Assembly (NCBI GenBank): GCA_009731375.1
Contig: BJOX01000132.1
Location: forward strand, 521,853 to 585,852
Reading direction: 5' to 3'
DNA: 64,000 bases
Source: Paulinella micropora
Lineage: Eukaryota; Cercozoa; Imbricatea; Euglyphida
Each line of letters opens with the position of its first letter. The first letter of the stretch is position 1. Below, in pieces: positions 21,190 through 37,030 of this stretch. The notes beneath the pieces are model-generated. The model was not told the DNA's origin. It saw nothing but the letters and a program-made list of their open reading frames with translations, and ran no database searches. The translations under genes and the position numbers were made by a program.

Positions 21190-22194
21190 TAGATGAGATA
21201 GATGAGATAGATTAGATAGACAGGTAGGTAGGTAGGTAGGTAGTTGCCTGTGCTTCCGTGTCCAGCTGTGTCGCTGTGTTGCCCAGCACCGCCAGTACGC
21301 GCGCAGCCTGCACGCCCACTGCCTGTCAAGAGAATCAAAAGTCAATCAACGAAAAAAGATGAGCGGGTCGAGATGAAGTTCAGAAAATCTAGTGTTGGAA
21401 AAGCAGGGGGCAGAAAGAAGATAATAAAGAGAGGAGTTCAAAATAAATATAAAAAGGGGTAAGGGAAGAAACAAGGGTGAAGAAAAGAAGATTTATGACC
21501 TGTCGGCCGGCGTCCTCCGCCAGCGCATTCCAAGCCAACACGGCCCCTTCCACCTTCACCTTGCCGGCCTGCGCCTGTCCTTTGGCAGACAAGACCTCCA
21601 GCAAGAACCACAGGCCTGGCTCATTCGCCCATCTCCCGTCTGGTGAGTCTGCTGCCGCACGGTTGAGTTGGCTGACTAGCTGTGTGGGCAGCTCGTTGCG
21701 CTTGCTCAACAGACACAACACCGTGCGCATGTGTTGCAGCATTTCGTCGTCGTCCGTGCCCAAGATGGCCCACGCACCCAACGCAGCCTCCTCCTCCGCC
21801 TCGTCTTGCTCGCGTTGCTCGTTGCTACAGATAGATAGATAGATAGATAGATAAGGTGGCCATGTCGATCTTACAAAATGAAGTTCATACATACATACAT
21901 ACAGACAGACAGACAGACAGACCTGCGTGACACGGCGCGGGAGGAGGGCAGGCGATGCACGCGCGCCAGTAAGGTGCAGAGGGGAGACAACACAAGCTCG
22001 GCAAACTGCTTCAGCACCATCTCCTACGTAGGTAGGTAGGTAGGTAGGTAGGTAGATAGATAGATAGATAGATGGGTGGCTGGATGGCTGGAGTGAGTGC
22101 TGCATGACCTGCACGGTGGACTCCACGTCGCGCACCGCAGGCAGCACCGCGCCCATCCACACCTCACACCGCACACAACACACAACAAGCACTT

Positions 22195-22281
<87 letters not shown>

Positions 22282-23730
22282 GTGCTTCTCTGTCAATGGC
22301 TGATGCAAATCTGCACATGCGCCTCCATCGTCTCACCCGTGAGGGGAGTACGAAGAATTGACGATANNNNNNNNNNNNNNNNNNNNNNNNNNNNNNNNNN
22401 NNNNNNNNNNNNNNNNNNNNNNNNNNNNNNNNNNNNNNNNNNNNNNNNNNNNNNNNNNNNNNNNNNNNNNNNNNNNNNNNNNNNNNNNNNNNNNNNNNNN
22501 NNNNNNNNNNNNNNNNNNNNNNNNNNNNNNNNNNNNNNNNNNNNNNNNNNNNNNNNNNNNNNNNNNNNNNNNNNNNNNNNNNNNNNNNNNNNNNNNNNNN
22601 NNNNNNNNNNNNNNNNNNNNNNNNNNNNNNNNNNNNNNNNNNNNNNNNNNNNNNNNNNNNNNNNNNNNNNNNNNNNNNNNNNNNNNNNNNNNNNNNNNNN
22701 NNNNNNNNNNNNNNNNNNNNNNNNNNNNNNNNNNNNNNNNNNNNNNNNNNNNNNNNNNNNNNNNNNNNNNNNNNNNNNNNNNNNNNNNNNNNNNNNNNNN
22801 NNNNNNNNNNNNNNNNNNNNNNNNNNNNNNNNNNNNNNNNNNNNNNNNNNNNNNNNNNNNNNNNNNNNNNNNNNNNNNNNNNNNNNNNNNNNNNNNNNCC
22901 TGGGCTATCAACCAGCATATGCGGAGTTTAAGATCTTTTACGCGCGCAACGACCCTCCTCCCCAACATCTACCACCAAAGGGTTATGAGTTGGCGTCACA
23001 GTTTAACGCCTTGAGGCCATTGGGCTGAATAATAATAATGATAATACTATATCTGAGGCGTACTGATGCAGCTAATGGCATATCCTCAACGGACATAAGC
23101 CTCCAATACCCTTGTTCGAGGTCCTCCACCCCCCCGTGTCAGTCTCTCGCCNNNNNNNNNNNNNNNNNNNNNNNNNNNNNNNNNNNNNNNNNNNNNNNNN
23201 NNNNNNNNNNNNNNNNNNNNNNNNNNNNNNNNNNNNNNNNNNNNNNNNNNNNNNNNNNNNNNNNNNNNNNNNNNNNNNNNNNNNNNNNNNNNNNNNNNNN
23301 NNNNNNNNNNNNNNNNNNNNNNNNNNNNNNNNNNNNNNNNNNNNNNNNNNNNNNNNNNNNNNNNNNNNNNNNNNNNNNNNNNNNNNNNNNNNNNNNNNNN
23401 NNNNNNNNNNNNNNNNNNNNNNNNNNNNNNNNNNNNNNNNNNNNNNNNNNNNNNNNNNNNNNNNNNNNNNNNNNNNNNNNNNNNNNNNNNNNNNNNNNNN
23501 NNNNNNNNNNNNNNNNNNNNNNNNNNNNNNNNNNNNNNNNNNNNNNNNNNNNNNNNNNNNNNNNNNNNNNNNNNNNNNNNNNNNNGCTCTAATGACACCC
23601 CCGCAAGGGCAGTTCCAACACTTCCAGACGGACCGGTATGTTCAATGAAAATACTGGTGGCACCGACGGGAATCGAACTGGCGACAGGGCCCAGATGGTA
23701 GAACTTGACCACTGGGCTATCACGGTGTCC

Positions 23731-23769
<39 letters not shown>

Positions 23770-24113
23770 CATCAATAGCAAAGGAAAGAGGCGGTTGGTG
23801 TGTCACCTGTTGGAGCACGGTCTCGGCCGGGTACTGCTGCAGCAGCCGCGACAGAGCCTGCACGGCGCGCTTGCGAATCGCCACCGACACGTCCAGACAG
23901 CCATCGTAGAACACCTAACAACAATTATTTTGCACGATGGGTATAAACAACAACAACGACAATATCGTCATCATCAACAACAACAACAACGAAGCACTGT
24001 GTGTGACCTGCAGGTCTCTTGCGGTGAGGCACTGTGTGGTCTGGTGCGCGTTGAGCAGCACTGCCTCCAGCGCCTCCAGAGCGGCCTTGCGCACCACCGG
24101 CCGCTCGTCTCCT

Positions 24114-24144
<31 letters not shown>

Positions 24145-25334
24145 TGGACATACATTTTACATGGATGCACGTATACATACATGCATACCCGCGCGCCCGT
24201 GCAGCACGTCCAGCACGCGCTCTAAACCAGCGTGTTGTCTCATGGGCTGGACCGGCTCGTCCTGGTTGCGCGAGGATGACTGGTACGTCATGCGCGGCGT
24301 GCGCAGAAACGACTCGTCGCGCATGTGCATCATGGAGGTAGATTGTGCGGTCGAAGACATGTCCACGGACATCACGGTGGAGTTGGGTCCCGGCGTGGCG
24401 GAGCTTTTGTTGACGCTCTTGTGCAGCGAAAGCAAGGGAGTCTTGGGCCCTAATAATAATAGCAACAGCAACGATGAAAGTAATAGTAATACATAGTAAT
24501 AGCAACAACTGAACAATAATAATATTAATAATAATAATAATGACCGATGTTGCACGAGGCGTCGGCAGCGTGGAAGGGAGTGGCAAGCGGCCCCGCACCG
24601 CGGCCCTGCATTTCCTTGGCCAGTAAGTTGGTAAACTCCTCCGCCAGCACGGGACTCTGCTTGGCGTGCTGCAGAGCAGCGGCCAACGACGTCAGAGCCA
24701 GCGCGCGCACCTGCACGGATAGGCCAAAGAAAGATAAATACATATGTTTGGTCTATCACGCTGCGTATCCGGAAAATAGGCATCCGTTCCACCCTGCCAC
24801 CAATTGATGGCTAAGCAGCGGGAAAGAAAGACAGATAAATAGATAGATAGATAGATAGATAGACCTTGACACTACGGTCTGCGGCGCGGCCCAGAAGGAG
24901 CCTGAACAAGGCCTAAGCATGCATGTACATACAATACATACATACATACATGCATACATACCTGAGCAAAGTGTGTGTGGTCCTCCTCCTTGTCCTCCTT
25001 CTCCCTGCCCGATGCAGCAGTCTTGCCGCCAGCCTGCTTAGAGTGGATACATACTTACATCACACATTACATCACCTTACATCATATTACATGCATGCAT
25101 CCATTCATACATACAGACCTGCTCCTGCGCCTTGCCGTCTGCACTCTCTTCAGCCTGTCCTTCTTTGTCTTGGCCATCCTGCCCTTGTTTGCCTTGTTTG
25201 ACGTCTTCTGTGCTGTCTTGTTCTTCTTGTGGAGCGCGCTCCTGAGCGGCCTGGCGGGGGGTGGGCGGTGGCTGCCAGCTGGGACCCTCAAACGCGCCCG
25301 GCTGCGACATAACCTAGATAGGTAGATAGGTAGG

Positions 25335-25366
<32 letters not shown>

Positions 25367-25381
25367 CAGATAGATAGATAA

Positions 25382-25413
<32 letters not shown>

Positions 25414-25430
25414 GTAGGTAGGTAGGTAGG

Positions 25431-25463
<33 letters not shown>

Positions 25464-26114
25464 GGATAGAGATATGACCTCTGCGGCCAGCTCCACGGCC
25501 AGCAGTCGCAGCGAGGCCTTGGCGTTGGTAGCGAGCTTGGTCAGGAAACGTGCGTAAGCAGCCGCCAGCCAGGGGAAGGCTTTGAGCAGCCGACCAGTGC
25601 ACAGCACCACGCTCGCCCGCGCAACAGCCTTGTCTGGCGCGCGGATGCACAGGTGCTGCAGCAGGGACAGCAGCGGCCTGCCCATGACGTAGTCGTCGTG
25701 GTTATGGTCGCGGGCTCCGTCGCCGCTTGCGGGTGGTTGCGCTTGAGATTGTGCCTGCCCCTGCTGGATGAGGAAGTCCAAGGTGGCGTTGCGCGTCAGG
25801 GAGGGCTGCTTGGGCAAGACGCTGCCCACCGAGTGCAGGTAGCGCAGCGACAGGTTGTCCAGCAGGTGTTTGGCGGTGCGCGCGAAGAGCTGCGCCGGGT
25901 CGCCGTGCAGTGGTAGCTGCAGAGCTGAGAGCGCCACATAGCACAAACCAACCTACAGCGTTTGCGTTGATTGTCATGGTGCTTGTCTTCATCATTCTTA
26001 GACAGACAGACAGATAGACAGGTAGCTAGTTGCTGCAGAGCCGACAGCGGCACGTAGGCCTCATCGACCTGCACATGGTGTTTGTGCTGACTGCCATGGC
26101 GCGTCTTCATTCTT

Positions 26115-26145
<31 letters not shown>

Positions 26146-26168
26146 AAGATAGATAGATAGATAGATAG

Positions 26169-26202
<34 letters not shown>

Positions 26203-26365
26203 CTGGACCGAGCTGCGCTTGTGCAGTGGGTAGAGCTCGGGCTCTTTGGCTTGACAGATAGATAGACAGACAGACAGGCAGACAGACCGACAAACCGGGC
26301 TTCGTTTGTGCAGTGGGTAGAGCTCGAGCTGATGGACAAGATAGATAGATGGATAGATAGGTAGA

Positions 26366-26397
<32 letters not shown>

Positions 26398-26619
26398 TAG
26401 ACAGACAGATAGACAGACAGACAGGCAGACAGACGAACCGGGCTTCGTTTGTGCAGTGGGTAGAGTTCGGGCTCTCTGGCTTGCGTGGGACTGTGCTGCG
26501 TGCGCGTCACATCCACCAGACTCTCCACACAGTGCACGTACGTCTACACACATCACGGACATACATATACATATACATATACATGTACATGTACATGTAC
26601 ATATACATATACATATACA

Positions 26620-26651
<32 letters not shown>

Positions 26652-28232
26652 CACATACATACATACGTTTATAGATATCTACCTCGGTGTTGCCCGGCAC
26701 CACCGTCACCGCCAAGGCCTCCGCAGCAGCCGCCAGCAACACACTGACACAGAGATAGATGCATGGATGGATGAATGGATAGATAGATAGATAGGTAGGT
26801 AGGTAGGTAGATAGATAGGTAGGTAGATAGTTAGGTAGGTAGACATCACCTCATTTGGTGTGTGCCGTCCTGGTTCATCCAGGTGCGCAGCGGCAGCTCT
26901 TTTTCCTCCTGCACCGCTGCGTCCTCTTCCTCAAAGGGGTTTTCCTCCCCCTCGTTGCCCCCTTTGCTGCCCGTGCGCTTCTTGTCGCTACCTTTCGACC
27001 CCTTGGCTCTGCCTGCTCGTTTCCTTTTGGCTTGAGGTGCCGCCTCGTCCTCATCCTCCTCGTCTTCGTCCTGTATCCCATCCACCCCTTCTTGCGTCTG
27101 CGCCTTTGCCGCGCCGGTGCCCTCGGCCAGGTCCTGCTGTCGAGCTCGCGCCCAAGCTTTCACCAGGTTCATGCACCCGCGCAACGTCAGTGCGTGGAAC
27201 ATGTTGGAGCTTCCGGGGAGCTGCAGCAGGGTGAGGTAGAGCTGCGCCGCTTGCAACGCGGGCCTGTCACTGTTCGATTGCACGAGCAAGAGGCAGAGCG
27301 CCACCAGCTCGCGGTATGACAGCCCTGCGTCCGCGGCCAGCGACCAGAAGGTTGCACCGTTCTCTGAGGATGATGAGGAAGAGGAAGAAGAATGAATTGA
27401 GGCCCAATGAGAGACGCACTTGCGCAGCTGCGAGATGATGACGAGCTCCCTAGCCTCTTGTTGCGAGTCTTGCAGCGCAGACAGAAGTTGTGTCCTGAGT
27501 TCTGCAGCACTGTCAAGCTCCATGGTTGCCCCGAGCAGCTCCTCCACTGCTGACTTGGACAACAACGGCGTAAGTATTGAGGAAAGACCATGTTCACCCT
27601 GTGACACAGGAAATCATCGGTCTGGCAAAAACTATAGTCGGTTTATATGGGATGCCTGTTACGATCACTGTCACTTACACTCACTCATCCACTCTCCCTG
27701 GTACACGCAAAGCACACTCGCTGGCAGACTCACTCACTCACTCACTCACTCACACACACACACGCACACACACTCGTTCAGAGTCGTTTTACTCGCTCAC
27801 TTCCTTCACATCACCTTTCGCCCTCGCCTTCATCCGCTACTTCTTTGCCCTGATAGTGTGAAATGTAAAGGGAAGGGTGTTTTTACTCATTCGCCCCTTC
27901 AACATGCTCATTCATTCATTCATTCTTTCATTCATTCATTCATTCATTCATTTATTCACTGATTCGTTCACATACTCACTCTCATCAAGCACTCTCATCA
28001 CTTACTCGCTTGCTTACTCACTCACTCACTCATTCATTCACTCGCTTACACGCTCGCTCGCGGACTCATTCACTTGCTCACTCTCTCAACTCACTCAACA
28101 CTCAACTAATTCACTCATTACTCTCACAAGCGCTTTTCTCACCTGAAGGATTCCAGTCGTCTCTTTGATCAGATCAGGAAGGCTGCATTGCGGCTCATTA
28201 TCATGAGCCACCGAGCGTGTGGAACGTCTCAT
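13583..28232 (-). CDS. NCAPD3: Condensin II complex subunit D3 (NCAPD3), 38 exons
   Basis: HEAT-repeat subunit of condensin II, which compacts and shapes chromosomes in the nucleus. The exons below splice with consistent phase into about 1750 residues: 28143-28232, 26850-27598, 26683-26743, 26439-26543, 25479-25952, 25119-25313, 24962-25033, 24865-24912, 24545-24710, 24189-24449, 24008-24111, 23807-23914, 22109-22162, 21923-22023, 21500-21824, 21248-21322, 21029-21121, 20569-20688, 20130-20496, 19904-20025, 19777-19825, 19361-19431, 19155-19206, 18970-19076, 18827-18889, 18574-18675, 18362-18475, 18043-18078, gap, 16580-16666, 16378-16500, 16163-16324, 15889-15986, 15612-15702, 15350-15402, 15068-15126, 14160-14224, 13937-14044, 13583-13705. 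Family hallmarks in order: [92 protein letters not shown], and a C-terminal PWNVQ with a basic end ([10 protein letters not shown]). The C-terminal half carries long Ser/Pro-rich tails. At least one exon before 16666 is probably lost in the gap 17042-17902. Two introns use GC donors. Introns are filled with microsatellites, SINEs and echo copies of exon edges. Positions may be off by 1-2 bases. Confidence 0.92.
14085..14119 (-). repeat. Exon-edge echo (5' edge of NCAPD3 exon 13937-14044)
   Basis: On the minus strand 'acag' then a diverged copy of the exon start ([12 protein letters not shown] versus [13 protein letters not shown]). It lies upstream of the real exon with a (TATG)n array between. 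It lacks a clear donor. Confidence 0.65.
14264..14600. repeat. Retroposon fragments between (AAT)n arrays
   Basis: Three (AAT)n arrays enclose a copy of the fragment at 1231 (14326-14380) and an unrelated ~165-bp fragment (14431-14597). This looks like a cluster of truncated retroposons sharing ATT-type tails, in an NCAPD3 intron. Confidence 0.6.
14602..14932 (-). mobile_element. Full-length tRNA-derived SINE
   Basis: On the minus strand: tRNA-like head at 14860-14932 with A-box-like 'tagcccagtggtcaag' and B-box-like 'agttcgattcc', ending near 'ggtgcca' that pairs with the 5' 'ggacaccg'; body 14664-14859 containing a direct repeat of 'ccagtattttcattgaac'; then a (TTA)n tail. A/B boxes would form an internal RNA polymerase III promoter. 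It inserted in an NCAPD3 intron, sense to the gene. Confidence 0.85.
14935..14985. repeat. (AAT)n array
   Basis: Follows the SINE head; probably tail of an older retroposon in which the SINE landed. Confidence 0.7.
15119..15349. repeat. (ACGAT/ACAAG)n arrays with exon echo
   Basis: Pentamer-type arrays enclose 15171-15227, a diverged copy of the 5' part of NCAPD3 exon 15068-15126. If spliced in, the copy would give an early stop after about ten Ser/Thr-rich residues. Confidence 0.65.
15403..15611. repeat. (GATA)n/(GGTA)n array
   Basis: Tetranucleotide array filling an NCAPD3 intron; sense strand reads TATC/TACC and starts at the splice sites. Confidence 0.9.
15716..15888. repeat. (GA)n array in NCAPD3 intron
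   Basis: GA-rich array with GCGA variants, then CATT tetramers. Sense CT/CGCT repeats form the pyrimidine tract before the exon at 15702. Confidence 0.85.
15987..16162. repeat. (CATA)n and (CA)n arrays
   Basis: NCAPD3 intron composed of CATA/CATG tetramers and a CA stretch. Confidence 0.85.
16667..16825. repeat. Exon-edge echo plus (GATA)n
   Basis: 16706-16746 is a diverged copy of the start of the NCAPD3 exon 16580-16666 (on the minus strand it reads [12 protein letters not shown] versus [12 protein letters not shown]). It lies upstream of that exon and is followed by GATA tetramers. Confidence 0.7.
16826..17041 (-). mobile_element. Dispersed element C, copy 1, with (TATC)n tail
   Basis: On the minus strand, 'ccgcctggtactagggagct' through 'ctgacattagtcgatat' matches 62160-62317 (plus strand). 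Both copies pass into TATC-type repeats at the same 3' point. This copy extends further 5', to the gap, so the other is 5'-truncated. That is the pattern of a retroposon, but no coding part or Pol III boxes are visible. Confidence 0.65.
17042..17902. other. Assembly gap (861 N)
   Basis: Run of N inside NCAPD3; at least one exon is expected here. Confidence 0.95.
18079..18361. repeat. Exon-edge echoes with ATGGT repeats
   Basis: About 18134-18168 resembles NCAPD3 exon 18043-18078, and 18243-18290 resembles the 3' part of exon 18362-18475 ([13 protein letters not shown] versus [15 protein letters not shown]). The copies are separated by (GGTAT)n-type arrays. Confidence 0.55.
19207..19360. repeat. 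(GTAT)n array
   Basis: NCAPD3 intron of GTAT/GCAT tetramers on the plus strand. Confidence 0.9.
19432..19776. repeat. (CAAT)n and (CCAAA)n arrays
   Basis: NCAPD3 intron with CAAT, CAAG, CCAAA and TCGAA variants. Confidence 0.9.
20689..21028. repeat. Two exon-edge echoes and GATA array
   Basis: 20704-20753 copies the 5' edge of exon 20569-20688 (LCAGLEQGQ region). About 20860-20898 copies the 3' edge of exon 21029-21121 (ARTTIQ then a GTCACA donor). Each lies on the side of the exon it copies. CATG and GATA tetramers fill the remainder. Confidence 0.75.
21122..21247. repeat. (GATA)n/(GGTA)n array
   Basis: NCAPD3 intron; at its sense 5' end the preceding exon ends in a GC donor (GCAACT) directly at this array. 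Confidence 0.85.
22163..22281. repeat. (GTA)n/(AAT)n arrays
   Basis: Trinucleotide arrays next to a SINE 3' end; the AAT part is the SINE tail. Confidence 0.85.
22282..22366 (-). mobile_element. SINE 3' half (split copy)
   Basis: Matches the SINE body from the tail inward and stops at 'gaattgacgata', exactly where the piece at 23586 resumes ('gctctaatgacacc'). The intervening 1.2 kb is mostly gap. Confidence 0.8.
22367..22898. other. Assembly gap (532 N)
   Basis: Run of N inside the split SINE in an NCAPD3 intron. Confidence 0.95.
22899..23151. repeat. Unclassified retroposon-like fragments
   Basis: Two unique-looking fragments joined by (AAT)n; the first ends 'aggccattgggctgaataat'. They resemble the tail-bordered fragments at 14264-14600 in organisation, not in sequence. 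Confidence 0.4.
23152..23585. other. Assembly gap (434 N)
   Basis: Run of N. Confidence 0.95.
23586..23730 (-). mobile_element. SINE 5' half with tRNA-like head (split copy)
   Basis: Head at about 23657-23730 is nearly identical to 14860-14932, followed by body up to the gap. An (AAT)n array follows at 23731-23770. Confidence 0.8.
25314..25478. repeat. (GATA)n/(GGTA)n array
   Basis: NCAPD3 intron; sense strand TATC/TACC, no stop codons in sense. Confidence 0.9.
25953..26438. repeat. Exon-edge echoes among GACA/GATA arrays
   Basis: About 26034-26069 copies the 5' edge of exon 25479-25952 (YVPLSALQ versus YVALSALQ), together with ~50 bp of flanking intron also duplicated ('gactgccatggcgcgtcttc' versus 'gattgtcatggtgcttgtct'). 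26216-26256 and 26294-26334 copy the 3' edge of exon 26439-26543 (ELYPLHKR). Order and side follow the exon copied. Confidence 0.8.
26544..26682. repeat. (CATA)n/(TACATG)n array
   Basis: NCAPD3 intron of CATA-type tetramers and hexamers. Confidence 0.9.
26744..26849. repeat. (GATA)n/(GGTA)n array
   Basis: Intron 2 of NCAPD3. Confidence 0.85.
27599..28142. repeat. (CACT)n, (CA)n and (ATTC)n arrays
   Basis: Intron 1 of NCAPD3, with tetramers of the CACT/CATT kind from about 27730. Confidence 0.85.
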
Positions 28233-28592
28233 TCTGCTTGGTTCGTTCGAGCAGGACCTGCGAAGGATATTTGACCGTTAGGAGTTAGATTTCCCGGTAA
28301 GTGGCATAACTGCCCTTGCTTGAGATTCGGTGTGTATGCCAGCTGTGAGAAGACTGAAGAGTGAACATTTGCTCTCATTTGGGACTTGTGTTTCATGGCA
28401 TATGCTGTGGTTCGATTTTGTTTGCTTTTTCCCCCAACACTCGAAAAAATTTTAGGTTTATAAGTTCAGGCCGGTCCCTGCACCTTTTTTGTGGGTTGGC
28501 TTTAAAATCTCAAATCCAGAGTATCCGGCCAGTATTCGTATTACACAGAGACAGCTAGCGGAAGGGGAAGGGGAGATTCCTCCGAAAAAGAG
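28233..28592. promoter_or_regulatory. Bidirectional promoter region (candidate)
   Basis: 360 bp separate the start codons of NCAPD3 (minus) and the membrane-protein gene (plus). It is one of the few stretches here without microsatellites. I see no clear TATA box. Shared regulation is inference from the head-to-head arrangement. Confidence 0.5.
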
Positions 28593-34091
<5,499 letters not shown>

Positions 34092-34341
34092 AACACAACG
34101 CAGTCTCTGATCCAGTAGGGACTGTCCGGAACTTTCCAAGCCAGACTGAGATTTTGACTCATGACATTAGTATAAATAGTGACAGTCTGAATCAGTAAAA
34201 TAAATAAATGGAAGTCATTGCGGAGGCCATTGTCGAATTTGGATTCTGCTTTCAGTAGGATTTAAAGATCTAATGAGTCACTAGGTGAATTAGAAACTAA
34301 ATCAGACTAGCCTATTTCAGTTTATAAATACTATATTAATA
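34092..34341 (+). other. 3' flank of membrane-protein gene
   Basis: Contains overlapping AATAAA at about 34200, a likely polyadenylation signal. No gene. Confidence 0.6.
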
Positions 34342-34581
34342 TGTAGGCATCACACCCCGGAAAATCGATAAAAAGTACACTTTTCCTGGTGACAGGTGCA
34401 TCAGCCTGTTTTTCAGTATTATTTCTCTGGATTGGGCCTGATGAAATTTTATTCCTGGTCTGTTGCAGTTCTCCTTTTTCTGCTTCACTTAGCTAATACA
34501 ACGAGACATCATTCTCATTCTTGAGGACTGTGTTTTGTTGTATTACAGACTTTTTACTAAGCTATCGTTGGGGGCATTACA
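34342..34581 (+). repeat. 5' LTR of A2
   Basis: 240 bp, clearly homologous to the A1 LTR in reverse orientation but with many substitutions; followed by TTTGGAGTCCACATCAC, the same primer-binding site as A1. Confidence 0.88.
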
Positions 34582-34800
34582 TTTGGAGTCCACATCACTA
34601 AGGTGATTTCTTTCTGCATTGCCACACAGGCATCCAGAACGAATTTGCTGACCTGTCGCACACGGGGACGTCAGACAAAAAACAAATACTCCAACACATA
34701 ATCCTCATAGCTCTTTTACAAAACAAATAATTTAATTGGCCTCAAGTAGGTGTCTCGTACCCTCTAGCCCAATCAATATCTGTATGCTCACAAGGAGACA

Positions 34801-35016
34801 TGTATTATACACAACGATAGCTCAATGGAAGAGTAAGTCGGTAATATAACCAAACACAGTCCTCAAAAAAGAGAATGATGTCTCGTTATATTAGCTCAGT
34901 GACGCAAAGACAAAAAGACGCCAAAAGACCAGGATAAAATTGGCATTTCAGACGTGTCCGGCCAGACGAAATCTATAAATAAGTTTTTTACCGGATGATT
35001 CGGGGTGATGTCCACA
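34801..35016 (-). repeat. Nested solo LTR, A-family-like, inverted
   Basis: Begins TGTATTATACACAACGATAG and ends GTGATGTCCACA, aligning along its length with A-family LTRs in A1 orientation. It interrupts the A2 leader after 'cacaaggagaca'. No internal region remains, so it is a solo LTR or a truncated copy. Confidence 0.7.
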
Positions 35017-35032
35017 GAACAGATACAGACTC

Positions 35033-35351
35033 TTCGTTTTTATTGAGAGAACAATTTTTACAATTGGACTCAGGGAACTTCCACGTGAAAAGTATAGCTA
35101 GTAAGTTATACCTTTATCAAAGGTGGGAACCTAGTTATTCAGTTGAGCGTATTAAGGAAGATATTAAATATTAAATTAGTATTCAGCGGCTCAGTATTAA
35201 TATTATATTATAGTTATTAAAATTTATATTTTTGCTTAGATATGTTGCGCGGTGATATATATTATTATGCTATGTTATGGATATGTAATTGTAAAGGTGT
35301 AGTCATGTGTGGCGGCCCCCCCCCCCCTCTCTTTTCTTTTTTCTAGAAAAA
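35033..35351. repeat. AT-rich insertion in A2 leader
   Basis: Compared with A1 (12090-12135, minus strand), about 320 bp interrupt the leader, flanked by ACTC on both sides. It is AT-rich with a C run near its right end. It could be a small non-autonomous element; no terminal repeats are obvious. Confidence 0.45.
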
Positions 35352-35959
35352 GAATAACTCTCTGTCGTTCTTGCCGCGCTGTTCTCACACAGAGACCAAG
35401 AAGAAGGAGGTGGACAGAAGAGTGAAAGAACATACACAAAACACAAACAAGCATAAGGAACAGGTGCACTGCACTCTACCCTTCAAAATTTATGCTATTC
35501 TGTATATTGTTTCACAGACACATCAAAGCATTTTTGCATATCTTTGATCGTGTTCTGAAAACCAGTCTAAAACCTTCTCCGTTCATAGTGTGACTTCCGA
35601 AGGAGAGCTTTACCAGACTCCCTATTGCTATCGTTGTGTAGGCACTAGTACCTCATAACAAATACAGCATAGAAAAGAGAGAGGAATAAGCAAACAGAGG
35701 AGGGATGTTGAAAAATCTGACGAAGGAGTGAAAACAAAAACTTGAACGAAAATCAAACAAACATTTCATCAAGAGGACAGAGACATTTGCTCTACCCTAT
35801 CACTAATATCTCCTCTCTACTTGTCTATCTTTGACTAGTAGATCTACAGAGCTTTTTAGCAAAAGGAGAAAGAAGAAGGATGTGATTGCTTGGTGTGCTA
35901 TGGTTAGGTCACTCAACGTGCCTACATCATCATGCCACATGCTAGCATCATGTCAGCAA

Positions 35960-37030
35960 ACAGGTTTGAAGAAAAGGAGAAGAAGGAGGAGAAGGAGGAG
36001 GAGAAGAAGTTAAGGAGCAGGAGGATGAGAAGGAGGAGGAGAAGAAGTTAAGGAGAAGAAGGAGGAGAAGAAAAAGTTAAGGAGCAGGAGGAGAAGAAGT
36101 TAAGGAGAAGGAGGAGAAGAAGGAGGAGGAGAAGGAGGAGGAGAAGAAGGAGGAGAAGGAGGAGGAGAAGAAGTTAAGGAGAAAGAGGAGAAGGAGGAAG
36201 AGAAGAAGTTAAGGAGCAGGAGGAGGAGAAGGAGGAGGAGAAGAAGGAGGAGAAGAAGGAGGAGGAGAAGAAGGAGGAGGAGAAGAAGTTAAGGAGAAGG
36301 AGGAGAAGAAGGAGGAGGAGAAGGAGAAGGAGGAGGAGAAGGAGGAGGAGAAGGAGGAGGAGAAGGAGGGAGAAGAAGTTAAGGAGCAGGAGAAGGAGAA
36401 GGAGGAGGAGAAGGAGGAGGAGAAGGAGGGAGAAGAAGTTAAGGAGCAGGAGGAGGAGAAGGAGGAGGAGAAGAAGTTAAGGAGAAGGAGGAGAAGGAGG
36501 AGGAGAAGAAGTTAAGGAGCAGCAGGAGAAGGAGGAGGAGAAGGAGGAGGAGCAGAAGAAGGAGGAGAAGTCAAGGAGAAGGAGAAGGAGGAGGAGAAGG
36601 AGGAGAAGAAGTTAAGGAGGAGGAGAAGGAGGAGGAGAGGAAGTTAAGGAGCAGGAGGAGAAGGAGGAGAAGGAGGAGGAGAAGGAGGAGAAGGAGAAGT
36701 TAAGGAGGAGGAGAAGGAGGAGGAGAAGAAGTTAAGGAGCAGGAGGAGAAGTCAAGGAGAAGAAGTCAAGCAGAAGGAGGAGAAGGAGGAGGAGAAGGAG
36801 GAGGAGAAGGAAGAGAAGATGAAGGAAGAGAAGGAGGAGGAGAAGAAGGAGAAGGAGGAGGAGAAGGAGGAGCACAAAGAGGAGGAGAAGGAGAAGAAGA
36901 AGAAACAGATTCAGGAGGAGCAAAAGAAGTCAACGAGAAGGAGAAGGAGAAGGAGAAGGGGAAGGAGAAGGACCAAGAGAAGGAGAAGGTCCTGGAGAAG
37001 GAGAAGGACAGAGAGAGGAGGAGGCATCAC
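35960..37030 (+). repeat. Purine minisatellite (GGAGAAG/GTTAAGGAG)n
   Basis: About 1.1 kb of GGAGAA units with recurrent 'agaagttaaggag' modules, all purine on the plus strand except for TT. It sits where A1 has the bulk of gag. Confidence 0.9.
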
